Assembly: GCF_002104455.1 (NCBI RefSeq)
Contig: NZ_NBOC01000012.1
Location: forward strand, 1 to 64,000
Reading direction: 5' to 3'
DNA length: 64,000 bases
Source: Colwellia chukchiensis
Lineage (GTDB): Bacteria > Pseudomonadota > Gammaproteobacteria > Enterobacterales > Alteromonadaceae
The notes under the pieces are model-generated. The model saw nothing but the letters and a program-made list of their open reading frames with translations, did no database searches and was not told the origin of the DNA. Below are positions 27,856-37,092 of this stretch, in pieces. The position numbers were made by a program, and so were the translations under genes. Every line of letters starts with the position of its first letter. Positions within the stretch are counted from its first letter, which is position 1.

Positions 27856-30072
27856 ATGTTTGCTCATTTGCGTTCGAAAAGTTTTCTCGTGGGTATTGCC
27901 ATAACTTTGTTAGTGATTGGCTTGAACTATATTCGTGTCGATAACGTACAAAAACTGCTGCAACGTGTGGAAGGAATTTTATACGATGCCCGTTTACTCG
28001 CAACCTTACCCGCCCAACCGCGAAAGTTTGATGAACAAGTGATCATCATAGATATTGATGAAAAAAGTATGCGCGAGCAGGGTCGCTACCCGTGGAGTCG
28101 TGGAAAAGTCAGTGAGCTGGTTCAAAAGCTCATGGATGCCGGGGTGGTGGTAGTCGCGTTTGATATTTTTTTCGCTGAGCCAGAGCGTAACCCTGTTGAG
28201 CTTGTTATCGCCAATAACCAGCACTTAAATGCCAAACAGCGTACGCAGCTAGCTCAGCTTGCCGATTCGGTCGACTTTGATAACACCTTTGCACAAACCC
28301 TGAAAAATTCCGAAGTGGTATTAGGGTTTCTATTTGATGATAGTGCAGAAACGTCTGGTCAGCTGCCAGAAAGTGTTATCGACTGGCAACATAACAGTGA
28401 GCAACTATCAGAAATCGGCCGTTTTAGTAAGGTATTGGCCAATATCGCGCCGTTACAATCTGCCGCCACTGGTGCAGGTTTTATTAATTCCGTGCCAGAA
28501 AGTGATGGCTTTATCCGAAAAGCTTCTTTGGTGCTTAATTATCAAGGGCAATTGTATCCGTCATTGGCTTTAGAGGCGGCGCGTGTTTATACCTTAGCTG
28601 AACGCATTCAGGCGAAAAGTAAAGTAACCGCCAATGCTACTTGGCTGCAAGGTTTGAGCTTCGGTAATCACTTCATTCCCACCAATGAAAAAGGTCAAAT
28701 ATTTATTCCTTATAAAGGGGTAGAGCGTAGTTTCCCGTATATTTCTGCCACCGATGTGTTAAATGATCGTGCTGGTGCTGAATTATTGGCAGGCGCGGTG
28801 GCTTTTATTGGCACTTCAGCAGTCGGTCTGGCAGATTTGCGAACCACATCAGTAGGCGTGCAGTACCCAGGGGTAGAAGTTCATGCTAATGTTTTTGAAG
28901 GTTTGATACACCCTGAAATTTTACCTGTTGAACTCGATTTTACCTTAGCGATTGTTTTTACGTTACTATTAGTGACCGGCACTGGCTTGTCAATGCTAAT
29001 GGTTAAGCAAGGTCCGAGCAGAATTTTGATTATTTGCATCGTGAGCTTTGTGTTACATGTTGGTTTTAATTGGTACTGTTGGTGGGCGCTAAAAATAAGT
29101 TTGCCGTTATTTCAGGTCTTATTATTAATCACCTTGTTAACGATTTATTATGGTTCGGTTGGCTTTGTTTCAGAAAATATAACCCGCAAAAAAATAAAAA
29201 GCATGTTCGATCAATATGTACCGCCGGCGTATATTGAAAAGCTCATACAATCTGATCAAGGCGCTGAGCTTAAAACAGAGCGTAAAGATATGTCGGTACT
29301 TTTTGCTGATATTCGAGACTTTACCACCTTATCAGAGCAGTTTACGCCAGAAGAGTTAAGTGACTTTTTAAAAGAGTACTTAACAGAAGCGACACACATT
29401 ATTTTTGATAATAAAGGCACGATAGATAAATACGTCGGTGATATGGTGATGGCATTATGGAATGCACCGTTAGATGATGCCGATCATGCCATAAATGCCG
29501 TCCTTAGCGCATTGAAGTTGATAGCCTTAACGGAGTCCTTAAGTGCACGCTTTGTTGACAAAAATTGGCCGAAAATTCAAGTTGGTATCGGCATAAGTAG
29601 CGGTGAAATGGTAGTCGGAGATATGGGCTCGACTTACCGTAAAGCCTACACTGTGCTCGGCGATGCGGTAAATTTAGGCGCAAGAATAGAGGCCTTGACC
29701 AAATATTATGGCGTTGATATTTTAATCTCTGATAACACCTATCAAGCAGTTATAAAACATGATGTTATCTGTCGAAAAGTTGATAGAATACGAGTGAAAG
29801 GTAAACTCAATGCCGTGGAGATATATCAGCCGTTAGGCTTAGCGACAGAGCTTAGTGACGATGTGCAAGCCGATGTGATATTACATGAAAAGGCTATTGA
29901 AAAATATTTGTCTGGGGACTGGCAACAGGCGTTAATCTTGTTTCAGCAATTGACCGACCATGCTAATTTACCGACAAAAGTATATAGTATCTATAGTGAA
30001 CGAATAGCGAACATGCGCGGCGATATTAATGCAAGTGAATGGGATGGTGTTTATAGCCATGAAAGTAAATAA
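27856..30072 (+). CDS. CHASE2-domain class III adenylate/guanylate cyclase
   Basis: A 738-residue membrane sensor-cyclase. One N-terminal anchor (about 11-28), a periplasmic CHASE2 domain (about 40-335, with IDIDEKSMREQGRYPWSR), three membrane helices (about 355-430) and a cytoplasmic class III cyclase domain (about 470-660). The two metal Asp are present: Asp485 in VLFADIRDFT and Asp529 in YVGDMVMALW. GSTYRKAYTVLGDAVNLGAR completes the site. A short TPR-like tail follows. Family knowledge favours cAMP as product. It abuts the metallohydrolase and the HD-GYP gene (6-base gap). Confidence 0.9.
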   Translation: MFAHLRSKSFLVGIAITLLVIGLNYIRVDNVQKLLQRVEGILYDARLLATLPAQPRKFDEQVIIIDIDEKSMREQGRYPWSRGKVSELVQKLMDAGVVVVAFDIFFAEPERNPVELVIANNQHLNAKQRTQLAQLADSVDFDNTFAQTLKNSEVVLGFLFDDSAETSGQLPESVIDWQHNSEQLSEIGRFSKVLANIAPLQSAATGAGFINSVPESDGFIRKASLVLNYQGQLYPSLALEAARVYTLAERIQAKSKVTANATWLQGLSFGNHFIPTNEKGQIFIPYKGVERSFPYISATDVLNDRAGAELLAGAVAFIGTSAVGLADLRTTSVGVQYPGVEVHANVFEGLIHPEILPVELDFTLAIVFTLLLVTGTGLSMLMVKQGPSRILIICIVSFVLHVGFNWYCWWALKISLPLFQVLLLITLLTIYYGSVGFVSENITRKKIKSMFDQYVPPAYIEKLIQSDQGAELKTERKDMSVLFADIRDFTTLSEQFTPEELSDFLKEYLTEATHIIFDNKGTIDKYVGDMVMALWNAPLDDADHAINAVLSALKLIALTESLSARFVDKNWPKIQVGIGISSGEMVVGDMGSTYRKAYTVLGDAVNLGARIEALTKYYGVDILISDNTYQAVIKHDVICRKVDRIRVKGKLNAVEIYQPLGLATELSDDVQADVILHEKAIEKYLSGDWQQALILFQQLTDHANLPTKVYSIYSERIANMRGDINASEWDGVYSHESK

Positions 30073-30078
30073 TTTATT

Positions 30079-31689
30079 ATGAAAAAAGAATCATCACAGC
30101 AAGCAGCTTTTCAGCATCTGTTAGATATCAGTATTCAATTAAGTAAAGAAGAAAATACTGATTTGCTGATGGAAAAAATCTTATTTGCCGCGGTTGAAGT
30201 CGCTCATGCCGATGCTGGCTCTATTTACCTTGTCAACGACGCCAAAGAGCTAGAATTTCGTACTATCTATAATAAAAGCATGGGTTTGCACTTAGGGGGC
30301 AGTTCAGGTTCTGCCATTAACTTTCCCGGTGTACCACTGTTTATTGATGGTGAGTATAATCGGTCCGCGATAGTTGCTCATGCGGCTAATACCGGTGAAG
30401 TGATCAATATTGATGATGTTTATGCTACGTTGCCGTTTGACTTTAGTGCTGCGCGCAAAATGGACAACAAAACCGGCTATCGAACAAAGTCTATGTTGAC
30501 CTTTCCATTGCAAGATCATACTGGTGACATCATCGGCGTTATACAATTAATTAACGCGATAGAAAACGGCGAAATTATCAGCTTTTCTTCCGAGGTCGAG
30601 CAGCAGTTATTATCGTTTGCGGCCTTAGGCGCTATCGCTTTAACCAATCGGGCGTTGATTTCAAACATGGAACAATTGTTTGAGTCTTTTGCAAAAACCA
30701 TAGCTGCAGCAATCGATGCAAAGTCAGCGCATACCGGTGGACACTGTAAGCGCGTACCTGAGTTAACCTTAATGATTGCCGATGCGGTCAGTGCTTATGA
30801 TGAAGGCCCGTTAGCGTCATTTAAGCTGACAAAACAAGAGCGCCATCAACTGAGTATTGCCGGTTGGTTGCATGATTGTGGCAAGATAGCGACACCAGAT
30901 CATGTGATGGAAAAATCAAGAAAGTTAGAAACTATTTTTGATCGTATTCACTATGTCACTGCCAAACTAGAAATTGCCAAACGCGATATTGATCTTAAAT
31001 ATCAAGCTGAAATGATCAAGGCACTTAAATCTGGCAAAGCAATACGAGTTGAGCAACTAGAGCGCGAGCGCGATAATGCCCAAAAACAACTGAAGTTAGA
31101 CAGTGCCTTTTTGCAGAAAATTAATGTCGGCGGGGAGTTTTTAACCGACAGTCAAGAGCGTAATATCCAGAGTATTGCAGAGCGCTATCACATTGTTATC
31201 GAAAATAAACCGCAACCGGTACTGACTAGCGATGAAGTAGCAAACTTAAGTATTAAGCGTGGTACTTTAAATAATGAAGAAAGAAAAATTATTCAAAAGC
31301 ACATGGATGTTACCTTAGATATTTTGCAAGCGCTGCCGTTTCCGAAACATCTTGCTAATGTTGCTGAATACGCATTGGGGCACCATGAAACTATGGATGG
31401 TAAAGGCTACCCACGAGGTTTAACCAAAGAACAAATGTCAGTGCCCGCGCGATTGATGGCGTTAGCCGATATTTTCGAAGCCTTATCGGCTGCTGATAGA
31501 CCATATAAAAGTGCCAAGCCGGTCAGTGAGTGCTTAAAAATTATGAGCAACATGGTGAAAAACAACCATCTTGACGGTGATTTATTTGCTATTTTTGTCC
31601 GTGCAAAAGTATATGAGCAATATATTCATGCCTTTGCCGATCCTCAACAACTTGATGAAGTTGATGTTGAAGCCTTACTGAGCGAGTAA
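30079..31689 (+). CDS. GAF-HD-GYP phosphodiesterase-like protein
   Basis: A 536-residue cytoplasmic protein. An N-terminal GAF domain (about 20-180, ADAGSIYLVND, KSMLTFPLQD) is followed by an HD-GYP domain (about 205-510) with AHTGGHCKRV, the metal LHDCGKI, a long helical insert rich in Lys/Glu, and the signature HHETMDGKGYPRG. HD-GYP enzymes usually hydrolyse cyclic di-GMP, some cGAMP. Being last in the cyclase operon it may link two nucleotide signals. The start ATG follows the cyclase stop by 6 bases. Confidence 0.88.
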   Translation: MKKESSQQAAFQHLLDISIQLSKEENTDLLMEKILFAAVEVAHADAGSIYLVNDAKELEFRTIYNKSMGLHLGGSSGSAINFPGVPLFIDGEYNRSAIVAHAANTGEVINIDDVYATLPFDFSAARKMDNKTGYRTKSMLTFPLQDHTGDIIGVIQLINAIENGEIISFSSEVEQQLLSFAALGAIALTNRALISNMEQLFESFAKTIAAAIDAKSAHTGGHCKRVPELTLMIADAVSAYDEGPLASFKLTKQERHQLSIAGWLHDCGKIATPDHVMEKSRKLETIFDRIHYVTAKLEIAKRDIDLKYQAEMIKALKSGKAIRVEQLERERDNAQKQLKLDSAFLQKINVGGEFLTDSQERNIQSIAERYHIVIENKPQPVLTSDEVANLSIKRGTLNNEERKIIQKHMDVTLDILQALPFPKHLANVAEYALGHHETMDGKGYPRGLTKEQMSVPARLMALADIFEALSAADRPYKSAKPVSECLKIMSNMVKNNHLDGDLFAIFVRAKVYEQYIHAFADPQQLDEVDVEALLSE

Positions 31690-31746
31690 CTGCGCCTGCA
31701 TACGATTGCAACATTAAATTACCAGTATTAATACAGAGGCAAACTC

Positions 31747-32871
31747 TTGCTTAATAATCACTCACACTACGCGCTAATCGAACATTATTTGCAACAACAA
31801 GGTGAGCTTGCCTGGGTCATGGCAACCATAGTGAATAAAGTGGGCTCTAGTTATCGCTCGCCGGGGGCAATGATGTTAGTCAATAGCCTAGGGCAATCAC
31901 AGGGGCTCGTCAGTGGTGGCTGCCTAGAAGCGAATATTGTCTTGCAAGCAAAAAAAGTGTTTGATACTGAGCAAGCACGCTATATTGAATATGATATGCG
32001 TGAAGAAGAAGGCTATGCCGCTGAGTTAGGGGTAGGTTGTAAAGGCAAAATTGGCATACTATTGCAATATTTAACGCCTGGTCATACCCGGTTGTTAACA
32101 CGACTTTTTCAGCGCTTACAACAAGGGCAAACAAGCTATTTACAGCACCGCTTTGTTAGTACCGAGTTAGACTCCCTCAATACCTTGCACTTATATGCCG
32201 ATTCAGGCGAATGGCTAATGAGCAGCTCGTTGGATCAAGATAGCGCGCAACACATCTTGCCGGAAAAATTCGTAAACAGTCAGAACAAGCATCAAACTTA
32301 TCAACTTGCACAATCAGCGTTATCTTACAGTAAGATATCAGCCCCGATAAACTTGTGGTTATTTGGCGGTGGCTCAGATGCGCTACCTTTAGTAAGCATG
32401 GCAGCACAGTTAGGTTGGCAGGTTACGGTTGTTGATCATAGATCCAGTTATGCGCGCGCCAGCCATTTTAAACACGCCAAACATATTGTTAGTGTTCACC
32501 CTGACGACTTCTGCGATTTTGCCGCACTAGAAAAAGCCGATGCTGCAATATTAATGAGCCATAATTTACAACTAGATGCGGCATGGCTTTCCATATTACA
32601 TCAGCAAAGTAAGGCCCAATATATTGGTTTATTAGGGCCCTTGGAGCGTCGACACAATGTTGAAGCGCAAAGTAACATTCGCGATCAAGCTTGGTTGTCT
32701 CAGCATGTTAATGGCCCCGCCGGTTTGGATATTGGTGGCGAATTGCCTGAGTCGATAGCCTTGTCGATTTTAGCGCAGTGTCATAGCGTGTTACACCATC
32801 GAACGGGGCAATCGTTATCGGGGCGATTTATCAATAAACCCAATACCGACAGTGAAACATTTACAGAATAG
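31747..32871 (+). CDS. XdhC/CoxI family protein
   Basis: A 374-residue protein with the N-terminal XdhC/CoxI domain (GSSYRSPGAMMLV, LVSGGCLEANIV, GVGCKGKIGI) and a C-terminal Rossmann domain (LWLFGGGSDALPLV, YIGLLGPLERR, GLDIGGELPESIALSILAQ). Such proteins bind molybdenum cofactor and insert the sulfido ligand into xanthine dehydrogenase-type enzymes. No molybdoenzyme subunit genes lie nearby. The start is a TTG with AGAGG upstream. It is 57 bases behind the HD-GYP gene and could be co-transcribed with it. Confidence 0.85.
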   Translation: MLNNHSHYALIEHYLQQQGELAWVMATIVNKVGSSYRSPGAMMLVNSLGQSQGLVSGGCLEANIVLQAKKVFDTEQARYIEYDMREEEGYAAELGVGCKGKIGILLQYLTPGHTRLLTRLFQRLQQGQTSYLQHRFVSTELDSLNTLHLYADSGEWLMSSSLDQDSAQHILPEKFVNSQNKHQTYQLAQSALSYSKISAPINLWLFGGGSDALPLVSMAAQLGWQVTVVDHRSSYARASHFKHAKHIVSVHPDDFCDFAALEKADAAILMSHNLQLDAAWLSILHQQSKAQYIGLLGPLERRHNVEAQSNIRDQAWLSQHVNGPAGLDIGGELPESIALSILAQCHSVLHHRTGQSLSGRFINKPNTDSETFTE

Positions 32872-32945
32872 GAACTAGATCAAATTAAATATTTTTGCAT
32901 TCATTACAATGAGCGTCATTAATAGCGCTGCTTTTTGGGGGTTGA

Positions 32946-33302
32946 ATGTTGTATTTGTATTTAGGCTATATTGCAGCGCAATTGTATGCGGTGACTGAAA
33001 AAATTATTGTCTCTCAGATATCGGCATTAGCAATATTTTTCTCAATTGTGGTGTTTTTTCTTTGGTCGAGCTTTCCTGTCGCCGGCTACTTATTGGCAAA
33101 ATTATTGCGCGCCAAGGGGGCACTTAACCCTAAGTTATTATTTGTTTTTGGCTGTAGTTTTGGCGTTTTAGAAAACACGTTATTTCATTACAATATTTTA
33201 AGCTATGGACAAGAAACGTTAGGTACCTTTATTGTCTTTTGTTTGTCGTTTGCGCTGGCATATTTTAGTGACAACAAACCAACATTTAAGCCAGCACTAT
33301 AG
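32946..33302 (+). CDS. Hypothetical membrane protein
   Basis: A 118-residue protein with three hydrophobic segments (about 1-18, 26-52 and 93-112) and a basic loop (KLLRAKGALNPK). I do not recognise a family. The ribosome site is GGGGG 5 bases before the ATG. It follows xdhC by 74 bases and converges on ubiT. Confidence 0.55.
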   Translation: MLYLYLGYIAAQLYAVTEKIIVSQISALAIFFSIVVFFLWSSFPVAGYLLAKLLRAKGALNPKLLFVFGCSFGVLENTLFHYNILSYGQETLGTFIVFCLSFALAYFSDNKPTFKPAL

Positions 33303-33342
33303 CCACTAAACCATAACGGATAAATTAAGTTTCAGCAGAAAA

Positions 33343-33900
33343 CTAAACGTTTGCCGCTTGCTGCTTTATTTCTTGCTGTGTGTGTTCAACTAAATCAGCA
33401 AGGCTATTAATTACCTTATGTACACTACTGGGTAGGGCGTCGAGATCGAGAGCGTCAATTAAGTTTTTTACCGCTAAACCGAGTTCAGTATCCCCTTCAA
33501 TTTGTAATCGACGTTGAAAAAACAAAGTATCTGGGTCTTGTTTACGGCCGGCAATGAGCAATAAATCATCGCCAGCGGCACTAAAGCTGACATCTTCCGG
33601 TATAGCTTGGCTCGGCGCTGCCATGATTAGCTGCCCTGCTTGAAAGCTTAACCACCAATGTAGTTCAATATCGGTGATGGATATTTTCAGCCATTTGTCA
33701 GTTAAAAAAGCAAAATCGCCATCGTCGAGCGCTTCTTTAAATACTGAATGTAGGGCGGGAAGCAGCAAAGATTTTTGTACGGCAAAGGGCACAAAACGCA
33801 TACTTGGCTTTAATAACTTTGGCACCAGTGACAGAGTATGGCGACGCACACTAAAAGGAAGTTGATGTAAATTAAAGGGACGACTAAACAGGCTAATCAC
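33343..33900 (-). CDS. ubiT: Ubiquinone anaerobic biosynthesis accessory factor UbiT
   Basis: An SCP2-domain lipid-binding protein needed with UbiU and UbiV for O2-independent ubiquinone synthesis. The 185 residues fit. The SCP2 core includes WLKISITDIELHWWLSFQAG, DVSFSAAGDDLLLIAGRKQDPDTLFFQRRLQIEGDTELGL (landmarks SFSAAGDDLLLIAGRKQDPD and FQRRLQIEGDTELGL). The start is GTG at 33900 with AAGGA 7 bases upstream. It is divergent from ubiUV, a layout also seen in E. coli and other Proteobacteria. Confidence 0.88.
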   Translation of the reverse strand: MISLFSRPFNLHQLPFSVRRHTLSLVPKLLKPSMRFVPFAVQKSLLLPALHSVFKEALDDGDFAFLTDKWLKISITDIELHWWLSFQAGQLIMAAPSQAIPEDVSFSAAGDDLLLIAGRKQDPDTLFFQRRLQIEGDTELGLAVKNLIDALDLDALPSSVHKVINSLADLVEHTQQEIKQQAANV

Positions 33901-34131
33901 GGCTTTTCCTTATTTTGCGATGCTTGGCAGGCAGCACAATAGCGGCCTTTATTTTGGTCGCTAAGGTTAACATGCGAGCTGTTTAACTTTTATGAAATAG
34001 ATCAAGGATAGCCGCATACAATAAATTAATCATTAACGATAGCGAGTTTATGCATTAGTTATTTTATATCAAATAATGTCCTTGCCAAGCTAGGTACACT
34101 GCAGCCTCTACTTAGTTTAGCGTGGAATGTT

Positions 34132-35127
34132 ATGGAACTATTATGCCCGGCAGGTAATTTACCTGCCTTAAAAACGGCCATCAACAATGGTGCTGATGCT
34201 GTCTATATCGGGATGAAAGATGATACGAATGCCCGACACTTCGCTGGTCTTAATTTTAATGACGGTAAATTGGCGAAGGCAGCTGACTATGTGCATCAGC
34301 ATGGTAAAAAGCTGCATGTCGCGATAAATACTTTTGCTCACCCTGGTGGTGAAGAGCGTTGGCGCACTGCAGTTGATAATGCGGTTGCTATCGGCTGTGA
34401 TGCCTTAATTATTGCTGACTTAGGCATTTTAGATTATGCCGCCACGAAATACCCAGATGTTGAACGCCATGTTTCTGTGCAGGCCTCTACCACCAACTTA
34501 ACTGCCATAGAGTTTTTTAAAGACAACTTTGCCGTAGAGCGCGTGGTGCTACCTCGGGTATTGTCAGTGCAACAAGTGCGGCAATTAGCAAAAAACAGCC
34601 CTGTTAAGCTAGAAGTATTTGCCTTTGGCAGCTTGTGTATTATGTCAGAAGGGCGCTGTTACCTGTCATCATACATGACTGGTGAATCACCGAATACCGC
34701 TGGTGCATGTTCACCGGCCAAATATGTGCGGTGGCAAGATACAGAGCAAGGCTTAGAAAGTCGCTTAAACAACGTTTTAATTGATCGTTACCAAAGTGAT
34801 GAAAATGCAGGGTACCCAACCTTATGCAAAGGCCGCTTTGAAGTGGATAATAATGTTTATCATGCCTTAGAAGAACCCACCAGTTTAAATACCTTAGAGT
34901 TAATTCCCGAGTTGGTCAAAATGGGCATTGCCTCGGTAAAAATAGAAGGCCGTCAGCGCAGTCCAGCATATGTTGAGCAAGTAGCGAAAACTTGGCGTAT
35001 GGCGCTTGACCGTTTTGCGCAAAACCCAGAAAAATATCAAGTTGAACAAGCGTGGATGAACACTTTAGCGAACTTGTCTGAAGGTAGTCAAACCACGCTT
35101 GGCGCTTATCATCGTAAGTGGCAGTGA
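34132..35127 (+). CDS. ubiU: O2-independent ubiquinone hydroxylation protein UbiU
   Basis: A peptidase-U32-family protein that with UbiV hydroxylates the ubiquinone ring without oxygen. The 331 residues keep the four iron-sulphur Cys of E. coli UbiU at the same numbers: Cys169, Cys176, Cys193 and Cys232 (SLCIMSEGRCYLSS, TAGACSPAKY, YPTLCKGRF). The N-terminus MELLCPAGN is typical. First gene of ubiU-ubiV, with a 93-base gap to ubiV. Confidence 0.93.
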   Translation: MELLCPAGNLPALKTAINNGADAVYIGMKDDTNARHFAGLNFNDGKLAKAADYVHQHGKKLHVAINTFAHPGGEERWRTAVDNAVAIGCDALIIADLGILDYAATKYPDVERHVSVQASTTNLTAIEFFKDNFAVERVVLPRVLSVQQVRQLAKNSPVKLEVFAFGSLCIMSEGRCYLSSYMTGESPNTAGACSPAKYVRWQDTEQGLESRLNNVLIDRYQSDENAGYPTLCKGRFEVDNNVYHALEEPTSLNTLELIPELVKMGIASVKIEGRQRSPAYVEQVAKTWRMALDRFAQNPEKYQVEQAWMNTLANLSEGSQTTLGAYHRKWQ

Positions 35128-35220
35128 TCAAAAAGGCACTTTAATCGACTTTTATCATTAATTATCGCTTGCGCCTAACGAGTCACTTGCGAGGGTGCCA
35201 GCTAATATTAGGATCTCATT

Positions 35221-36102
35221 ATGAAACTCTCACTTGGCCCAAGTTTGTTTTTTTGGCCGAAAAACAATGTTGAAGCCTATTATCAACAAGCCTTAACCAG
35301 CAGCGCAGATATTATCTACCTTGGTGAAACTGTCTGCTCTAAGCGTCGAGAATTACGCGCCAAAGACTGGATAAACCTAGCGAAAGAACTAGCCAGTAAT
35401 AGTGATAAACAAATCGTTTTGTCCACCATGACATTATTAGAGTCGCCGGCAGAGCTTCAAACCTTAAAGCGATTATGCAGTAATGGTGAGTTATTGATTG
35501 AAGCAAACGATTTAAGCGCAGTGCAAATGATGCATGAGCAAGGCTTGCCTTTTGTTGCGGGGCCGGCGATTAATTGTTACAACTTAGCGACCTTAAAAGT
35601 GTTACTTAAGCAGGGAATGAGTCGCTGGGTGATGCCTGTCGAGCTGTCAGGTGATTGGTTGAAAAAGCTACTGCAGCAAGCCGAGCAAGCCAATATTCGC
35701 CAGCAGTTTCAATGTGAAGTGTTTGCGTGGGGCTATCTACCCTTAGCCTATTCGGCTCGATGCTTTACTGCCCGTTCAGAAGATAGACCCAAAGATGATT
35801 GTCAATACTGCTGTATTAAATACCCGCAAGGGCGAAAAATGAATAGTCGCGAAGGTGAGCGGGTATTTATTTTAAATGGCATTCAAACCATGTCTGGGTA
35901 TCAATATAATTTAATCAATGAAGTGCCTGAAATGGCCAGTATTGGTGTTGATATTGCACGCATCAGTGCTGATAGCGAGCACGCTTTTACTATGCTTGAA
36001 CGCTTTGGCCAGCAGTTAGTTAAAGCGCAAAAATACCCGCTAGATGGCGTTGCAGAATGTAATGGCTATTGGCATAAAATTGCCGGCATGTCGGTGGCAT
36101 AA
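35221..36102 (+). CDS. ubiV: O2-independent ubiquinone hydroxylation protein UbiV
   Basis: Partner of UbiU with its own 4Fe-4S cluster. The 293 residues keep Cys39 (GETVCSKRREL), Cys181 (YSARCFTAR), Cys194 and a CC pair at 197-198 (DCQYCCIKYP), equivalent to the cluster ligands of E. coli UbiV. U32-type fold. Follows ubiU on the same strand. Confidence 0.93.
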   Translation: MKLSLGPSLFFWPKNNVEAYYQQALTSSADIIYLGETVCSKRRELRAKDWINLAKELASNSDKQIVLSTMTLLESPAELQTLKRLCSNGELLIEANDLSAVQMMHEQGLPFVAGPAINCYNLATLKVLLKQGMSRWVMPVELSGDWLKKLLQQAEQANIRQQFQCEVFAWGYLPLAYSARCFTARSEDRPKDDCQYCCIKYPQGRKMNSREGERVFILNGIQTMSGYQYNLINEVPEMASIGVDIARISADSEHAFTMLERFGQQLVKAQKYPLDGVAECNGYWHKIAGMSVA

Positions 36103-36268
36103 TGCGGTAATGCATACAAGATTACGCGCTTAGTTCACGGTAGCATTTATTATTAACACCCAGCTATCACAGTGTGATGGCAATTTGCGCTCTGACGACT
36201 TGCTAAATGTACATAAATGGCGATAATAGCGTCGCCATTTACCTGTTAGCGATAAGCGAAAACTTAGC

Positions 36269-36958
36269 ATGCGCCTTGATAAATTTATTTGTAAAAGTAC
36301 CGAACTAACCCGTAGTGAAGCTAAAAAAGTACTAAAACAAGGTAAGGTGACGGTTAATCAGCAGGTGATCAAAGACCCAGCAACACAAGTGCATGAAAAC
36401 AATGCGGTTTGTATTGAGGGTGAACAACTAAGCGCCCGCAGCTCTCGTTATATCATGCTGCATAAACCGGCTAATACCATTTGCTCTAATGTTGATGAGG
36501 TTTATCCGTCACTGCTGCATTTGCTTGATGTCGATCGCGCTTTTGAACTGCATATTGCCGGTCGCCTAGACGCTGATACCACGGGTTTAGTATTAATTAC
36601 CGATGATGGGCGCTGGTCTCACAATATCATCTCGCCAAAAAAGCAGTGTCAAAAAGTCTACCGGGTATGGTTACGAGACTCGTTAAAAGCCGATACCGCT
36701 GAAAAATTTAACCTGGGTGTGCAGTTGCAAGGTGAAGCGAATTTAACGCGGCCGGCTAAATTAGCAAAAGTTGCCGATAAAGAAGTGTTACTCACCATCA
36801 CTGAAGGTAAATATCATCAAGTTAAGCGTATGTTTGCAGCGGTTGGTAATAAGGTGGTGGGCTTGCACCGCGAGCAAATTGGGCCAGTAAAGCTAGCAGA
36901 TTTACCGCTACAACATTGGCGTTATTTAACGCCAGCTGAAGTCGACGCCTTTGACTAA
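36269..36958 (+). CDS. rsuA: 16S rRNA pseudouridine(516) synthase (RsuA-like)
   Basis: A 229-residue pseudouridine synthase of the RsuA/RluB/E/F family. An S4 RNA-binding domain (1-60, MRLDKFICKSTELTRSEAKK) precedes the catalytic domain with GRLDADTTGLVLITDDG, where the Asp is catalytic, then KVYRVWL and ITEGKYHQVKRMFAAVGN. Length and N-terminus fit RsuA, which modifies U516 of 16S rRNA, better than the longer RluB. It is a single gene after a 166-base gap that holds a short ATCACA-G-TGTGAT palindrome. Confidence 0.85.
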   Translation: MRLDKFICKSTELTRSEAKKVLKQGKVTVNQQVIKDPATQVHENNAVCIEGEQLSARSSRYIMLHKPANTICSNVDEVYPSLLHLLDVDRAFELHIAGRLDADTTGLVLITDDGRWSHNIISPKKQCQKVYRVWLRDSLKADTAEKFNLGVQLQGEANLTRPAKLAKVADKEVLLTITEGKYHQVKRMFAAVGNKVVGLHREQIGPVKLADLPLQHWRYLTPAEVDAFD

Positions 36959-37092
36959 TACCTAACAGGGCGGCTGCTGTTGTAAGTGGTTATGACAGAG
37001 CACTAAGCTAAAAATAAAGATTAAACTTTCTGCTACATTTGCCGATTTAATAAACAATAAATGTGTTTTTTAATGTTTTAAGAGAAAGTTGA

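Noticed and set aside
36166-36178. ATCACA-G-TGTGAT as a CRP site
   Set aside because: The half sites are in the reverse order (CRP needs TGTGA-N6-TCACA) and the spacing is one base.
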